From assembly GCA_030628575.1 (NCBI GenBank), contig DAOVQR010000054.1:1-5713 (forward strand): a stretch of DNA of 5,713 bases, read 5' to 3'. Shown in pieces: positions 1 through 5,422 of the stretch (within the stretch, counting starts at the first letter, position 1; each line of letters opens with the position of its first letter). Source of the stretch: a bacterium. GTDB taxonomy: Bacteria; Patescibacteriota; UBA1384; JAMDBS01; DAOVQR01. A program made the position numbers and the translations under genes. The notes under the pieces were generated by a model. That model was not told where the DNA came from and did not search any database. It worked only from the letters and a program-made list of their open reading frames with translations.

Positions 1-458
1 ATTTTTTTATTGCTACAATTTTTGTTGTAGATGGGCCTAGTATGGAACCTAATTTTCATAATGGACAATATATATTAGCTGAAAAAATCACATATTTAGT
101 TGGTGAACTCAAACGTGGCGACGTAGTAGTTATCAAATTTCCAGGGGATCCTGAACATAAAAAATATATAAAAAGAATTATCGGACTCCCCAAAGATACT
201 GTAGAAATTAAAGATGAAAAAGTTTATATTAATAATCAACAATTAGATGAAATGTATATTTCTCAATACATAAAAACTCAACCTAATAAAAAAATGGTTT
301 TAGCCGATAATGAATATTTTATTATGGGGGATAATCGTCCTAATTCCAATGATTCAAGAATATGGGGGGCCTGTCCTAAAAAAAATATCATCGGCCGCGC
401 ATGGATGATATTAATACCTATCAGCGACATATCTTTAATGCCACATGTTGAATATTAA
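1..458 (+). CDS. lepB: Signal peptidase I, 3' part (N-terminus outside window)
   Basis: Membrane-bound serine/lysine protease that removes signal peptides from exported proteins on the outer face of the cytoplasmic membrane. The frame is open to the left edge: codons from position 3 read FFIATIFVVDGPSMEPNF, the end of a membrane anchor followed by the G-x-SM box. An ATG at 42 is therefore internal. The catalytic serine is the AGT at 39-41, one codon before that ATG. Counting from the ATG, the general-base lysine is K44 in YIKRIIGLP (codon 171-173), and the conserved late box is GDNRPNSNDSR at residues 96-106, with Pro where GDNRDNS is usual. About 139 residues follow the serine with no large extra domain, as in compact Gram-positive-type enzymes. 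The stop is TAA. The gene converges on the DUF2207-like gene across a 91-base palindromic spacer. Only the first codons and any promoter are missing; identity is secure. Confidence 0.95.
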   Translation, partial: FFIATIFVVDGPSMEPNFHNGQYILAEKITYLVGELKRGDVVVIKFPGDPEHKKYIKRIIGLPKDTVEIKDEKVYINNQQLDEMYISQYIKTQPNKKMVLADNEYFIMGDNRPNSNDSRIWGACPKKNIIGRAWMILIPISDISLMPHVEY

Positions 459-467
459 AAAATGCAA

Positions 468-548
468 AATTAGTGAATGCAGAATGTAGAATTAATATTT
501 TATTTCATAATATCTAAATTCATAATTCATCATTCTGAATTCTTAATT
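468..548. repeat. Imperfect inverted repeat between convergent genes; possible bidirectional terminator
   Basis: The left arm, 468-486 (AATTAGTGAATGCAGAATG), is mirrored with few changes by the right arm, 531-548 (CATTCTGAATTCTTAATT). The similarity continues inward through TAGAATTA and TAATTCAT. The element fills almost the whole gap between the lepB stop (458) and the stop of the minus-strand DUF2207-like gene (550). Position and symmetry fit a terminator serving both strands, but the stem is AT-rich, interrupted and lacks a clean T-tract, so the termination role is inference. It also resembles the degenerate AATTC/GAATT intergenic repeats common in AT-rich candidate-phylum genomes. Confidence 0.5.
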
Positions 549-549
549 G

Positions 550-2040
550 TTAGTGAACGATCGGTTCTTTCGATGCAACGAGTGATCGGGAAACAAAACC
601 AATTATTGGAAATACACTAGCCATAAAATCTTCCAATATCATAACTGGTTTTTCTGATGAATACCAATGAGGTAATTTAAATGGTCTATCAATAAATCTT
701 TTTGCCCATTCCACTTCACAATCCATCACAATAGCATATGGTAGGTATTTTTCAAAAATATCTTGTGCCCCTTTCTCATAACTAATTGGTTTGGAATTTA
801 TTAAGAAATTCTTAAATTTGAGCCACTCATTAAGTTCTTTATTACCCCTTTCAGTTCTAAGAGGTAACTGGGGTGCCATTTTAACAATAAGTAGTGCTGA
901 TACCATCATCATAAACCAAAATACCAGTAAAAATTTTGGATCAGGTACCGTCCAAATCCCAAAAATAAAAGCAAGAAGTGCTAAGAAAAATAAACCTAAA
1001 CCAATTAAATAATATTTTCGATGAAATTTTGCTGGATTTTGTTGAAAATATCCTTTTTTAGTTATCAATTCATAAAAAGCAATATAAACATTAGCAATTT
1101 TTCTGGAAAAAACATGACGCCCCATACGCATTAAAATATCTTCGCGTCTTGATTTTAAATTTTCTGCAGTAAATATTTTGGAAGCAAGAATTTTTTCAGG
1201 TTTTGATAATCCTGAAGCAAATGTTTTTGTAATTGGATCATATATTTTTTTCTTGCCAAAAGAAAATCCATCTTCCCGTTGAACTATATGAATATAATCT
1301 CTTTGCGCTAATGAAAGAAATGTAGCAGCAATTGAGCGAGAAGATATTTTGCCGTGTATTAAAATTTCCAGTTCACCTGGTGATAAATCAGAAGGTGGCT
1401 GACTAATTTCCTCTTTGGACTTTGGCATACGCCAATCATTAATTTTTTGCTGAAAAAGCCAAAAAAGCAAAAGCAATGTGAACAAAGGCAAAAATAAACT
1501 TACAATTATCCAAACTAGAGGTGAGATATTTGATAAAGCAAAAATGCTTTGTGAAATTATAGAAAAATTAACTAGACCTTTTGGCAGCTCAGCAATAATT
1601 GTAAAAGTTGAAACAGGTGACAAACTTTTAGCTTTATAAACCAGTGTTTGTGAATCCTGTTGATAAAAATCATATGATTCAATTCCGTGGATAGCATATA
1701 CATTCTGCTTAATTTGATCTTCACTCACCGGCTTAGGCAAATGCACATAAATTGTCAGATTATCAATATATGTTCCTTCTTCTGAAGCTGCCAAATATCG
1801 AAATTCGTCTAAATCCTTACCAATATGTAAAAGTCGTGGATATAATTTATCATCGATATAGACCTTAGCATTTTCTTTGATATCTATATTAATTACATAT
1901 TGGTTGGATTTCATTTCATAAGAAGCTTCATTAATAGAAGCAGAAGAAAACTGACGGGATATCAAATAACCAATCCCTCCTAAAATTAGAATTACTACTA
2001 TAAAAAAGATTATTTTTTTACCATAAATACCAATACTCAT
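550..2040 (-). CDS. DUF2207-like multi-pass membrane protein
   Basis: A 496-residue integral membrane protein of the DUF2207 type; the biochemical role of the family is unknown. An N-terminal membrane segment (about 9-27) is followed by an outside beta-rich region (about 40-160). A second hydrophobic segment lies at 172-197. The cytoplasmic part has the family-like stretch from SPGELEILIHGKISSRSIAA (220-239) through FLSLAQRDYIHI, which resembles a small winged-helix-like module. Two more membrane segments lie at about 342-362 and 367-388. The C-terminal block has LKFKNFL, then QDIFEKYLPYAIVMD (426-440), then EWAKRF and PHWY, matching the usual DUF2207 ending. The Gly/Ser-rich tail often seen there is absent; the last 35 residues are hydrophobic, then basic. 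The start is supported by AAAGGT a few bases upstream and by an extended -10 promoter about 36 bases upstream. It appears monocistronic and transcribed separately from holA. Confidence 0.85.
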   Translation of the reverse strand: MSIGIYGKKIIFFIVVILILGGIGYLISRQFSSASINEASYEMKSNQYVINIDIKENAKVYIDDKLYPRLLHIGKDLDEFRYLAASEEGTYIDNLTIYVHLPKPVSEDQIKQNVYAIHGIESYDFYQQDSQTLVYKAKSLSPVSTFTIIAELPKGLVNFSIISQSIFALSNISPLVWIIVSLFLPLFTLLLLFWLFQQKINDWRMPKSKEEISQPPSDLSPGELEILIHGKISSRSIAATFLSLAQRDYIHIVQREDGFSFGKKKIYDPITKTFASGLSKPEKILASKIFTAENLKSRREDILMRMGRHVFSRKIANVYIAFYELITKKGYFQQNPAKFHRKYYLIGLGLFFLALLAFIFGIWTVPDPKFLLVFWFMMMVSALLIVKMAPQLPLRTERGNKELNEWLKFKNFLINSKPISYEKGAQDIFEKYLPYAIVMDCEVEWAKRFIDRPFKLPHWYSSEKPVMILEDFMASVFPIIGFVSRSLVASKEPIVH

Positions 2041-2068
2041 ATCTACCTTTTATTTAAATTATTCTTAT

Positions 2069-2105
2069 CAACTACATTATACCACATCTTGATAGATTAT
2101 ATTAA
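2069..2105 (-). promoter_or_regulatory. Extended -10 promoter for the DUF2207-like gene
   Basis: On the minus strand a perfect TATAAT (2081 down to 2076) is preceded by TGG (2084-2082), giving the extended -10 form TGnTATAAT. The -35 region, about 17 bases further up, is only AT-rich (TAATAT) and weak, which an extended -10 can offset. Transcription would start near 2069, leaving a leader of about 30 bases that carries the AAAGGT ribosome-binding site before the ATG at 2040. Seen in sequence; activity inferred. Confidence 0.6.
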
Positions 2106-2245
2106 TTCAGTAGTAAAATTCAAATTATAAATTATAAATTTTAAATCAAATTCTAATTTCTAATGTTTTAATATTAAAAAATTTGAGATTAACTAATTGA
2201 ATAAAAATTAAAAATTTGTAATTAAAAATTACTTCAAATAATGTT
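2100..2245. repeat. AT-only spacer of degenerate direct and inverted repeats downstream of holA
   Basis: This stretch is almost pure A/T and holds no gene. It contains ATTATAAATTATAAATTTTAA-like units, a perfect 14-base palindrome TTTTAATATTAAAA (2166-2179), and two copies of the AATTAAAAATT motif near 2206-2231. A 6-bp hairpin, GTAATT-AAA-AATTAC (2218-2232), lies just past the holA stop and is followed on the minus strand by a T-rich run. It is the only terminator candidate for the replication cluster, though its stem has no strong G-C core. No open frame of interest is present. Confidence 0.45.
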
Positions 2246-3223
2246 TTAAACTTTACGTTTTTCGTTATTAAAACAAATCTCATTTATCAGCATCTCCAAC
2301 CCAAGTCGTGAGTCAATTTTTCCTTGTTTTATTTTAACATCATAATCTAAAATTTTTTGATAAATATCTTCTAAGTCGTTTATACTATAATTTCTGCACT
2401 GCAGTGCTGTTTTTTGCACAACAAATGAATGTAATTCAGTTTCTTTTTGAATCTGATAATTTTTATAGTTTAAATTAATTAATTCTTTAACGACAATCAA
2501 ATTTCTGAATTGCCTGACAATCATTGACAAAATTACCAGTTCATAAACTGAATTTTTATAAAGTTTATATAATTCTTTGATCGCATTGTCTTGATCTTTT
2601 ACTGATAGGGCATCAACTAAATTAAATATATTTGAGTCAATTTTTGACCTAACTAACACTTCTACATCCTTTTGATTTATAACTTCTTTTTGATCAGACA
2701 AAAGCGCTAATTTTTCAATTTCATTAGACAACCGCCACAAATCATTACCCACATAAATCATCAGTTTTTCCAAAGCTTGCGACTCTATTTGTTTCTGATA
2801 AATAGCAAATTGATCTTTAATCCAGTGCCTGAGTGAATAATCATCAAGCTGTTTAAATTCTTTTGTCCTGAGCGTAGTCGAAGGATTCTTAAAATCCTTA
2901 AATATTTTTGTTCGTTTATCAGGGGACTTATCCTCATAAAAAACCATAATAGTTGTTTCAGGAACTTTTTCCAAAGAATTTAAAATCTTTTCCTGCAAAT
3001 CTTTTTTACCTTGAGTCAACAGATTTTTTAAAATAATTAAGCGAGATTTAGACAAAAATGGCAATGTCTTAACTTGCCTGATGATTTCGTTGTATGATAC
3101 TTCTTTGGCGTCTAAAATAATCTGATCTGTAACATCAGGATTTGCCTGCTGATGCTTTTTTCTTATCTTTTCCAGCTGCTGCTTAGACAAATACGAATTG
3201 TCTCCATAAAGAAAAATAATCAT
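2246..3223 (-). CDS. holA: DNA polymerase III delta subunit (clamp-loader wrench)
   Basis: Subunit of the clamp loader that opens the beta sliding clamp so it can be loaded on primed DNA. The 325 residues are normal for the family. The N-terminus MIIFLYGDNSYL is the typical delta opening. VKTLPFLSKSRLIILKN (51-67) contains the hydrophobic wedge (around LPF, 54-56) that contacts the clamp. YVGNDLWRLSNEIEKLALL (157-175) is the hallmark of the degenerate AAA+ region, and GKIDSRLGLEMLI (301-313) is the conserved collar-domain ending. The ATG immediately follows the TAA of the upstream polymerase gene with no gap, and the AGAGGAT-like ribosome site lies inside the end of that gene, so translation is probably coupled. 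Residues 114-120 (PSTTLRT) look like an in-frame dispersed-repeat insert between KIFKDFKN and KEFKQLDDY, in a surface linker before the lid region. Identity is secure. Confidence 0.94.
   Translation of the reverse strand: MIIFLYGDNSYLSKQQLEKIRKKHQQANPDVTDQIILDAKEVSYNEIIRQVKTLPFLSKSRLIILKNLLTQGKKDLQEKILNSLEKVPETTIMVFYEDKSPDKRTKIFKDFKNPSTTLRTKEFKQLDDYSLRHWIKDQFAIYQKQIESQALEKLMIYVGNDLWRLSNEIEKLALLSDQKEVINQKDVEVLVRSKIDSNIFNLVDALSVKDQDNAIKELYKLYKNSVYELVILSMIVRQFRNLIVVKELINLNYKNYQIQKETELHSFVVQKTALQCRNYSINDLEDIYQKILDYDVKIKQGKIDSRLGLEMLINEICFNNEKRKV
2864..2887 (-). repeat. Dispersed-repeat insert inside holA
   Basis: A GC-richer segment in an AT-rich gene, reading TGTCCTGAGCGTAGTCGAAG then GATT on the plus strand. 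It matches, from memory, the widespread TCCTGAGCG(T/A)AGTCGAAGGA family of short bacterial interspersed repeats. On the coding strand it adds PSTTLRT (holA residues 114-120) in frame. Its AAGGATT end can pair with AATCCTT at 2893-2899, which belongs to the native KDF codons, giving a 7-bp stem with a 5-base loop. Assignment to a repeat family rests on recall of the motif, since only one copy lies in this window. Confidence 0.7.
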
Positions 3224-4537
3224 TTATATCCTCTTCATCTCATCCCAATTATTTCCAACTTCAATATCAACAATCAAAGGAACTTTGAGTTTGACCTCGC
3301 CCAATTTAGGGTCGGGGCAAGCAACATTTTCCATTTTATCTCTAATAATTTTCACTGCTTCGTCAACTTGATCATTTGGTATTTCAAAAACCAGCTCATC
3401 GTGAACCTGCAAAATCATCTTTGATGATTTTGCAGTATCTTGTATTTTGTATTTAGTATTCAGTATTGGTTTTGAACTTTGAAATTTGGGATTTAGAATT
3501 TGTTTGTTGTTTGTAATTTGAAATTTGGGATTTAAAGCTATCATAGATAGCTTTATGATATCTGCAGCGGTTCCTTGAACAGGAGTGTTGATGGCGGCGC
3601 GGATGCCAAAATTTCTAACTCGTACAATTGGTGATTTTAGTTCTTTAATTTCCCGTTTTCGGCCAAACATAGTTTTGACATAACCATTTTCTAGCGCATC
3701 CTGACTGGTTTGATCAATATATTTTTTCACTCCTTCATAAGTCAAAAAATATTTATCAATAAAAAGTTGTGCTTCTTCTGCTGGAATTTTTAGAGTAGCT
3801 GATAGGCCATAGGCACTCATACCATAAATTATGCCAAAATTAACTACTTTGGCAGTTCGTCTGTCACAACCTAGTTCTTCTGCGGTCGTACGATGAATAT
3901 CTTCGCCTTTTTGAAAAGTTTTAATCATTTCACGGTCGTGAGACATATGAGCAATAATCCTTAATTCTATTTGCGAATAATCAGCTTTAATGAGTTTGCA
4001 GCCATTTTCCGCGATAAAAGCTGATCTAATAGGCCTGTCCACCGAAGCTTTCTTGTAGGTGGGAATATTTTGCAAATTTGGATTTTTACTAGATAAACGA
4101 CCGGTGGATGTATCCACTGCGTAGTGAGTATGGATTCGTTGGTTTTTATCAACCATTTTTGGTAATGGTTCAATATAAGTTGATTTTAATTTTGCCAATT
4201 CTCTATATTCTAATATTTTTTCTATGCTTGGGTGAAGATGTTTTATTTTTTCTAAACTCTGAGCAGAAGTAGAAAAGTGTTGTTTGCCATATTTTATCCC
4301 GCTTTGACGAGGTTCAATTTTTAATTCTTTATAAAGAATCTCAGATAATTGAGAAGGGGAATTAAGATTAAACTGATGACCAATATCATCAAAAATCTTT
4401 TCAGTCAACTCTTGCAATTTCAAACTCACTTCTAAAGAAAGTTTCTCTAAAAGCTGAACATCAATTTTCACCCCATTTTTTTCCATTTGACGAAGTATGG
4501 GCTCTAATTTTTTATCGATCTCGTAAGATGTTAACAT
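3224..4537 (-). CDS. polA: DNA polymerase I, polymerase domain only
   Basis: Template-directed DNA polymerase for repair and RNA-primer replacement. The 437 residues cover only the thumb-palm-fingers part of family A; no 3'-5' or 5'-3' exonuclease domain is fused. The thumb begins at residue 1 (LEPILRQMEKNGVKID, 11-26), with FNLNSPSQL (56-64), LAKLKSTY (114-121) and TGRLSSKNPNLQNIP (145-159). Motif A is DYSQIELR (186-193, catalytic D186). The O-helix RRTAKVVNFGIIYG (226-239) keeps R226, K230, F234 and Y238. Motif C is VHDE (378-381, catalytic D380). F234 sits at the site where Phe rather than Tyr favours discrimination against dideoxynucleotides. Residues 336-373 and 406-414 are extra segments that look repeat-derived. 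An in-frame TAG lies four codons upstream (4547-4549), so no longer protein is possible from this frame. No clear Shine-Dalgarno precedes the ATG; an AATTATAAAAAT stretch lies just upstream. holA follows without a gap. Confidence 0.94.
   Translation of the reverse strand: MLTSYEIDKKLEPILRQMEKNGVKIDVQLLEKLSLEVSLKLQELTEKIFDDIGHQFNLNSPSQLSEILYKELKIEPRQSGIKYGKQHFSTSAQSLEKIKHLHPSIEKILEYRELAKLKSTYIEPLPKMVDKNQRIHTHYAVDTSTGRLSSKNPNLQNIPTYKKASVDRPIRSAFIAENGCKLIKADYSQIELRIIAHMSHDREMIKTFQKGEDIHRTTAEELGCDRRTAKVVNFGIIYGMSAYGLSATLKIPAEEAQLFIDKYFLTYEGVKKYIDQTSQDALENGYVKTMFGRKREIKELKSPIVRVRNFGIRAAINTPVQGTAADIIKLSMIALNPKFQITNNKQILNPKFQSSKPILNTKYKIQDTAKSSKMILQVHDELVFEIPNDQVDEAVKIIRDKMENVACPDPKLGEVKLKVPLIVDIEVGNNWDEMKRI
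3296..3322 (-). repeat. Probable short GC-rich insert near the polymerase C-terminus
   Basis: Nine codons encoding ACPDPKLGE (residues 406-414) interrupt the usual run from the MEN helix to the final VPL-V strand. E. coli Pol I reads MENCTRLDVPLLVEV there, while this protein reads MENV, the extra nine residues, then VKLKVPLIVDI. The segment is much richer in G+C than its surroundings (CTCGCCC on one side, GGGTCGGGGC on the other) and is partly self-complementary around AATTTA. Length and composition suggest another in-frame dispersed repeat, but no second copy is present here. Confidence 0.45.
3407..3435. repeat. Perfect 13-bp palindrome bordering the motif-C insert
   Basis: CTGCAAAATCATC (3407-3419), a three-base spacer TTT, then GATGATTTTGCAG (3423-3435): every base of the two arms pairs. 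On the coding strand the downstream arm encodes the conserved MILQ leading into motif C VHDE, so it is native. The upstream arm (coding for the TAKSS part) is its inverted copy and belongs to the extra segment. A mRNA hairpin here would sit directly ahead of the catalytic motif. Confidence 0.9.
3436..3532 (-). repeat. In-frame repeat cluster in the polymerase palm
   Basis: Two exact 18-base copies of TTTGAAATTTGGGATTTA (3478-3495 and 3517-3534) lie 39 bases apart, a multiple of three, so the protein repeats LNPKFQ 13 residues apart. Next to them is a TTGTATTTTGTATTTAGTAT-like tract (about 3439-3466), another low-complexity repeat type, translated as ILNTKYKIQDT. Such AATCCCAAATTTCAAATTAC-type strings are usually intergenic repeats in candidate-phylum genomes. 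Here they lengthen the segment between the MIAL helix and MILQ from 12 residues in E. coli to 38. Confidence 0.75.
3533..3555. repeat. Perfect 10-bp palindrome at the other border of the motif-C insert
   Basis: TAAAGCTATC (3533-3542), spacer ATA, then GATAGCTTTA (3546-3555): a perfect 10-bp stem with a three-base loop. On the coding strand the upstream arm encodes the conserved KLS of the Q-helix-like GTAADIIKLSM, and the other arm encodes IAL at the point where the repeat cluster begins. It mirrors the arrangement of the 13-bp palindrome at the opposite border. Confidence 0.85.
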
Positions 4538-4560
4538 AATTCTAATCTATTTTTATAATT

Positions 4561-4641
4561 GATACCAATCTACAAATGTAATACCAATAATACAAATATT
4601 TATTCGTAGCATTGGTAATCTATATTAGTATCATTGGAATC
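4561..4641. repeat. Large imperfect palindrome upstream of the polymerase gene
   Basis: This 81-base element begins GATACCAAT (4561-4569) and ends ATTGGAATC (4633-4641). A second matching pair, ACCAAT (4583-4588) and ATTGGT (4611-4616), lies inside, so the two pairs share nearly the same centre. The core AATACAAATATTTATTCGTAG is also partly self-complementary. It occupies the 113-base gap between the stop of the membrane-protein gene and the polymerase start, so it may end the former transcript, shape the leader of the latter, or be a passive intergenic repeat. A weak promoter-like pair on the minus strand (TTGGTA, 17 bases, TATCAA) falls within it. Confidence 0.6.
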
Positions 4642-4650
4642 ATTATTAAT

Positions 4651-5310
4651 TTATTTAAACCTAAATCCAAACACCACCTCATCAAAAACTGAAGAATATT
4701 TACTGTAAGAAGATTCAACTACAATCATTTCCATTACATAAAAAACATTATCTTTCAAACAAACTGCTTTTTCCATTACAGATTTCACTCCATCTATTGG
4801 AGAGGTATATTCCCAAGCTCTTCTTTCTCCTTCACAACCATCTAAATTAACCTCATTGATTCCGGTTTCTTTACCGTCTGGTGTTTCCATTTGAAGCTGA
4901 GATAATTCTTTGTCTAGATATTGATCTAATGTCAATCCTTCTGAATTATTGGCTCCAAAGGCCTTAATTGATACGGCATCAGGATGAGAAAAAGTTACCC
5001 CATCACCATTGGCTGATTCAAACTTGTCAAAATCAGCTGGCGCTTTTACCTCAAAACCAAATCGGGCGTTGGTATAAGTTTGCCATGTTTCAAAATCAGA
5101 TGGGTGGTCACAATCAATATCGTGATTTAAAAGTTGAGAAAAACGTTCCATCTCACGTTCCATAACAATTTTATTGTAAAAATAGTATCCGACTGCTCCA
5201 ATAGCCACTAAAAATACCCCCGCGATAATAGCAACAATCAAACCTGTTTTGTTTTTTGGTTTTTGATCAAATGCTTGGTTAGCCATTTGTTTGTTTTGAT
5301 CTTTTTTCAT
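4651..5310 (-). CDS. Single-pass membrane protein with C-terminal extracytoplasmic domain, function unknown
   Basis: A 219-residue protein with no recognised specific function. A lysine/glutamine-rich N-terminal tail (1-22) is followed by one membrane helix (about 23-45), then a short charged helix (EREMERFSQLL). The outside domain has WQTYTNARFGFEVKAPADF (76-94), a pattern of small alpha/beta domains (PsbP-like in style) in which Y-T-n-x-x-G-F/Y-x-V-x-x-P opens the fold. It ends in alternating strands (VFYVMEMIVVESS; EVVFGFRFK). Three cysteines (67, 159, 184) lie outside the membrane and could form a disulfide. By the positive-inside rule the N-terminus is cytoplasmic. The start is firmly set by a strong AAGGAGGT. 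It lies between the two separated parts of DNA polymerase I without any visible functional link to replication, so it is probably an interloper in the cluster. Confidence 0.85.
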   Translation of the reverse strand: MKKDQNKQMANQAFDQKPKNKTGLIVAIIAGVFLVAIGAVGYYFYNKIVMEREMERFSQLLNHDIDCDHPSDFETWQTYTNARFGFEVKAPADFDKFESANGDGVTFSHPDAVSIKAFGANNSEGLTLDQYLDKELSQLQMETPDGKETGINEVNLDGCEGERRAWEYTSPIDGVKSVMEKAVCLKDNVFYVMEMIVVESSYSKYSSVFDEVVFGFRFK

Positions 5311-5314
5311 CTAA

Positions 5315-5322
5315 ACCTCCTT
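5315..5322 (-). promoter_or_regulatory. Strong Shine-Dalgarno of the membrane-protein gene
   Basis: AAGGAGGT on the minus strand, about four to six bases before the ATG at 5310, is the best ribosome-binding site in the window. It contrasts with the polymerase gene, which has none, and fixes the start of the 219-residue protein. Confidence 0.85.
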
Positions 5323-5324
5323 GT

Positions 5325-5422
5325 AAACGCTAAAGCGCTAAACCTTTGGCGCTAAAACGCAAAAATTTGATTTATTATTATGAATCTTTCGCGATTTTGC
5401 TCTACTTTGTGATTTTGCGATG
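5325..5422. repeat. Repeat-filled spacer between nuclease and membrane-protein genes
   Basis: CGCTAAA occurs at 5328, 5336 and 5350, followed by the variant CGCAAAA at 5358. AGCGC and GCGCT (5334-5353) can form a short hairpin around AAACCTTT. Further right, GATTTTGC is repeated at 5393-5400 and 5411-5418, within GCGATTTTGC and GATTTTGCGATGC. The block begins immediately after the TAG of the nuclease ORF and ends just before the strong ribosome site of the next gene. No convincing promoter was found, only CATAATAATAAAT-like AT runs. Confidence 0.6.

Noticed and set aside
42..458. lepB starting at the ATG at 42
   Set aside because: The catalytic serine codon (39-41) and the membrane anchor lie upstream of that ATG in the same open frame, so the gene must start outside the window.
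791..1012. Plus-strand open frame of 73 codons
   Set aside because: It lies antisense inside the DUF2207-like gene, has low-complexity composition, no ribosome site and no recognisable motif.
3152..3424. Plus-strand open frame of 90 codons
   Set aside because: It is antisense to the holA start and polymerase end, both strongly supported by family motifs; no ribosome site or protein-like pattern.
3436..3534. Group I/II intron or intein in the polymerase gene
   Set aside because: The insert is far too short, translates in frame without splicing motifs, and consists of simple repeats.
3967..4173. Minus-strand open frame of 68 codons
   Set aside because: It overlaps the polymerase gene in another frame, across the conserved TGRLSSKNPNLQNIP region, so it is a shadow.
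4968..5165. Plus-strand open frame of 65 codons
   Set aside because: It is antisense to the membrane-protein gene and shows no ribosome site or domain pattern.
4538..5422. polA split explained by a simple frameshift or sequencing error
   Set aside because: A complete gene with its own strong ribosome site, membrane helix and folded-domain pattern sits between the two parts, so no single-base change could rejoin them.
5325..5422. CRISPR-like array
   Set aside because: The CGCTAAA and GATTTTGC units are only 7-8 bases long and irregularly spaced, and no cas gene is present.
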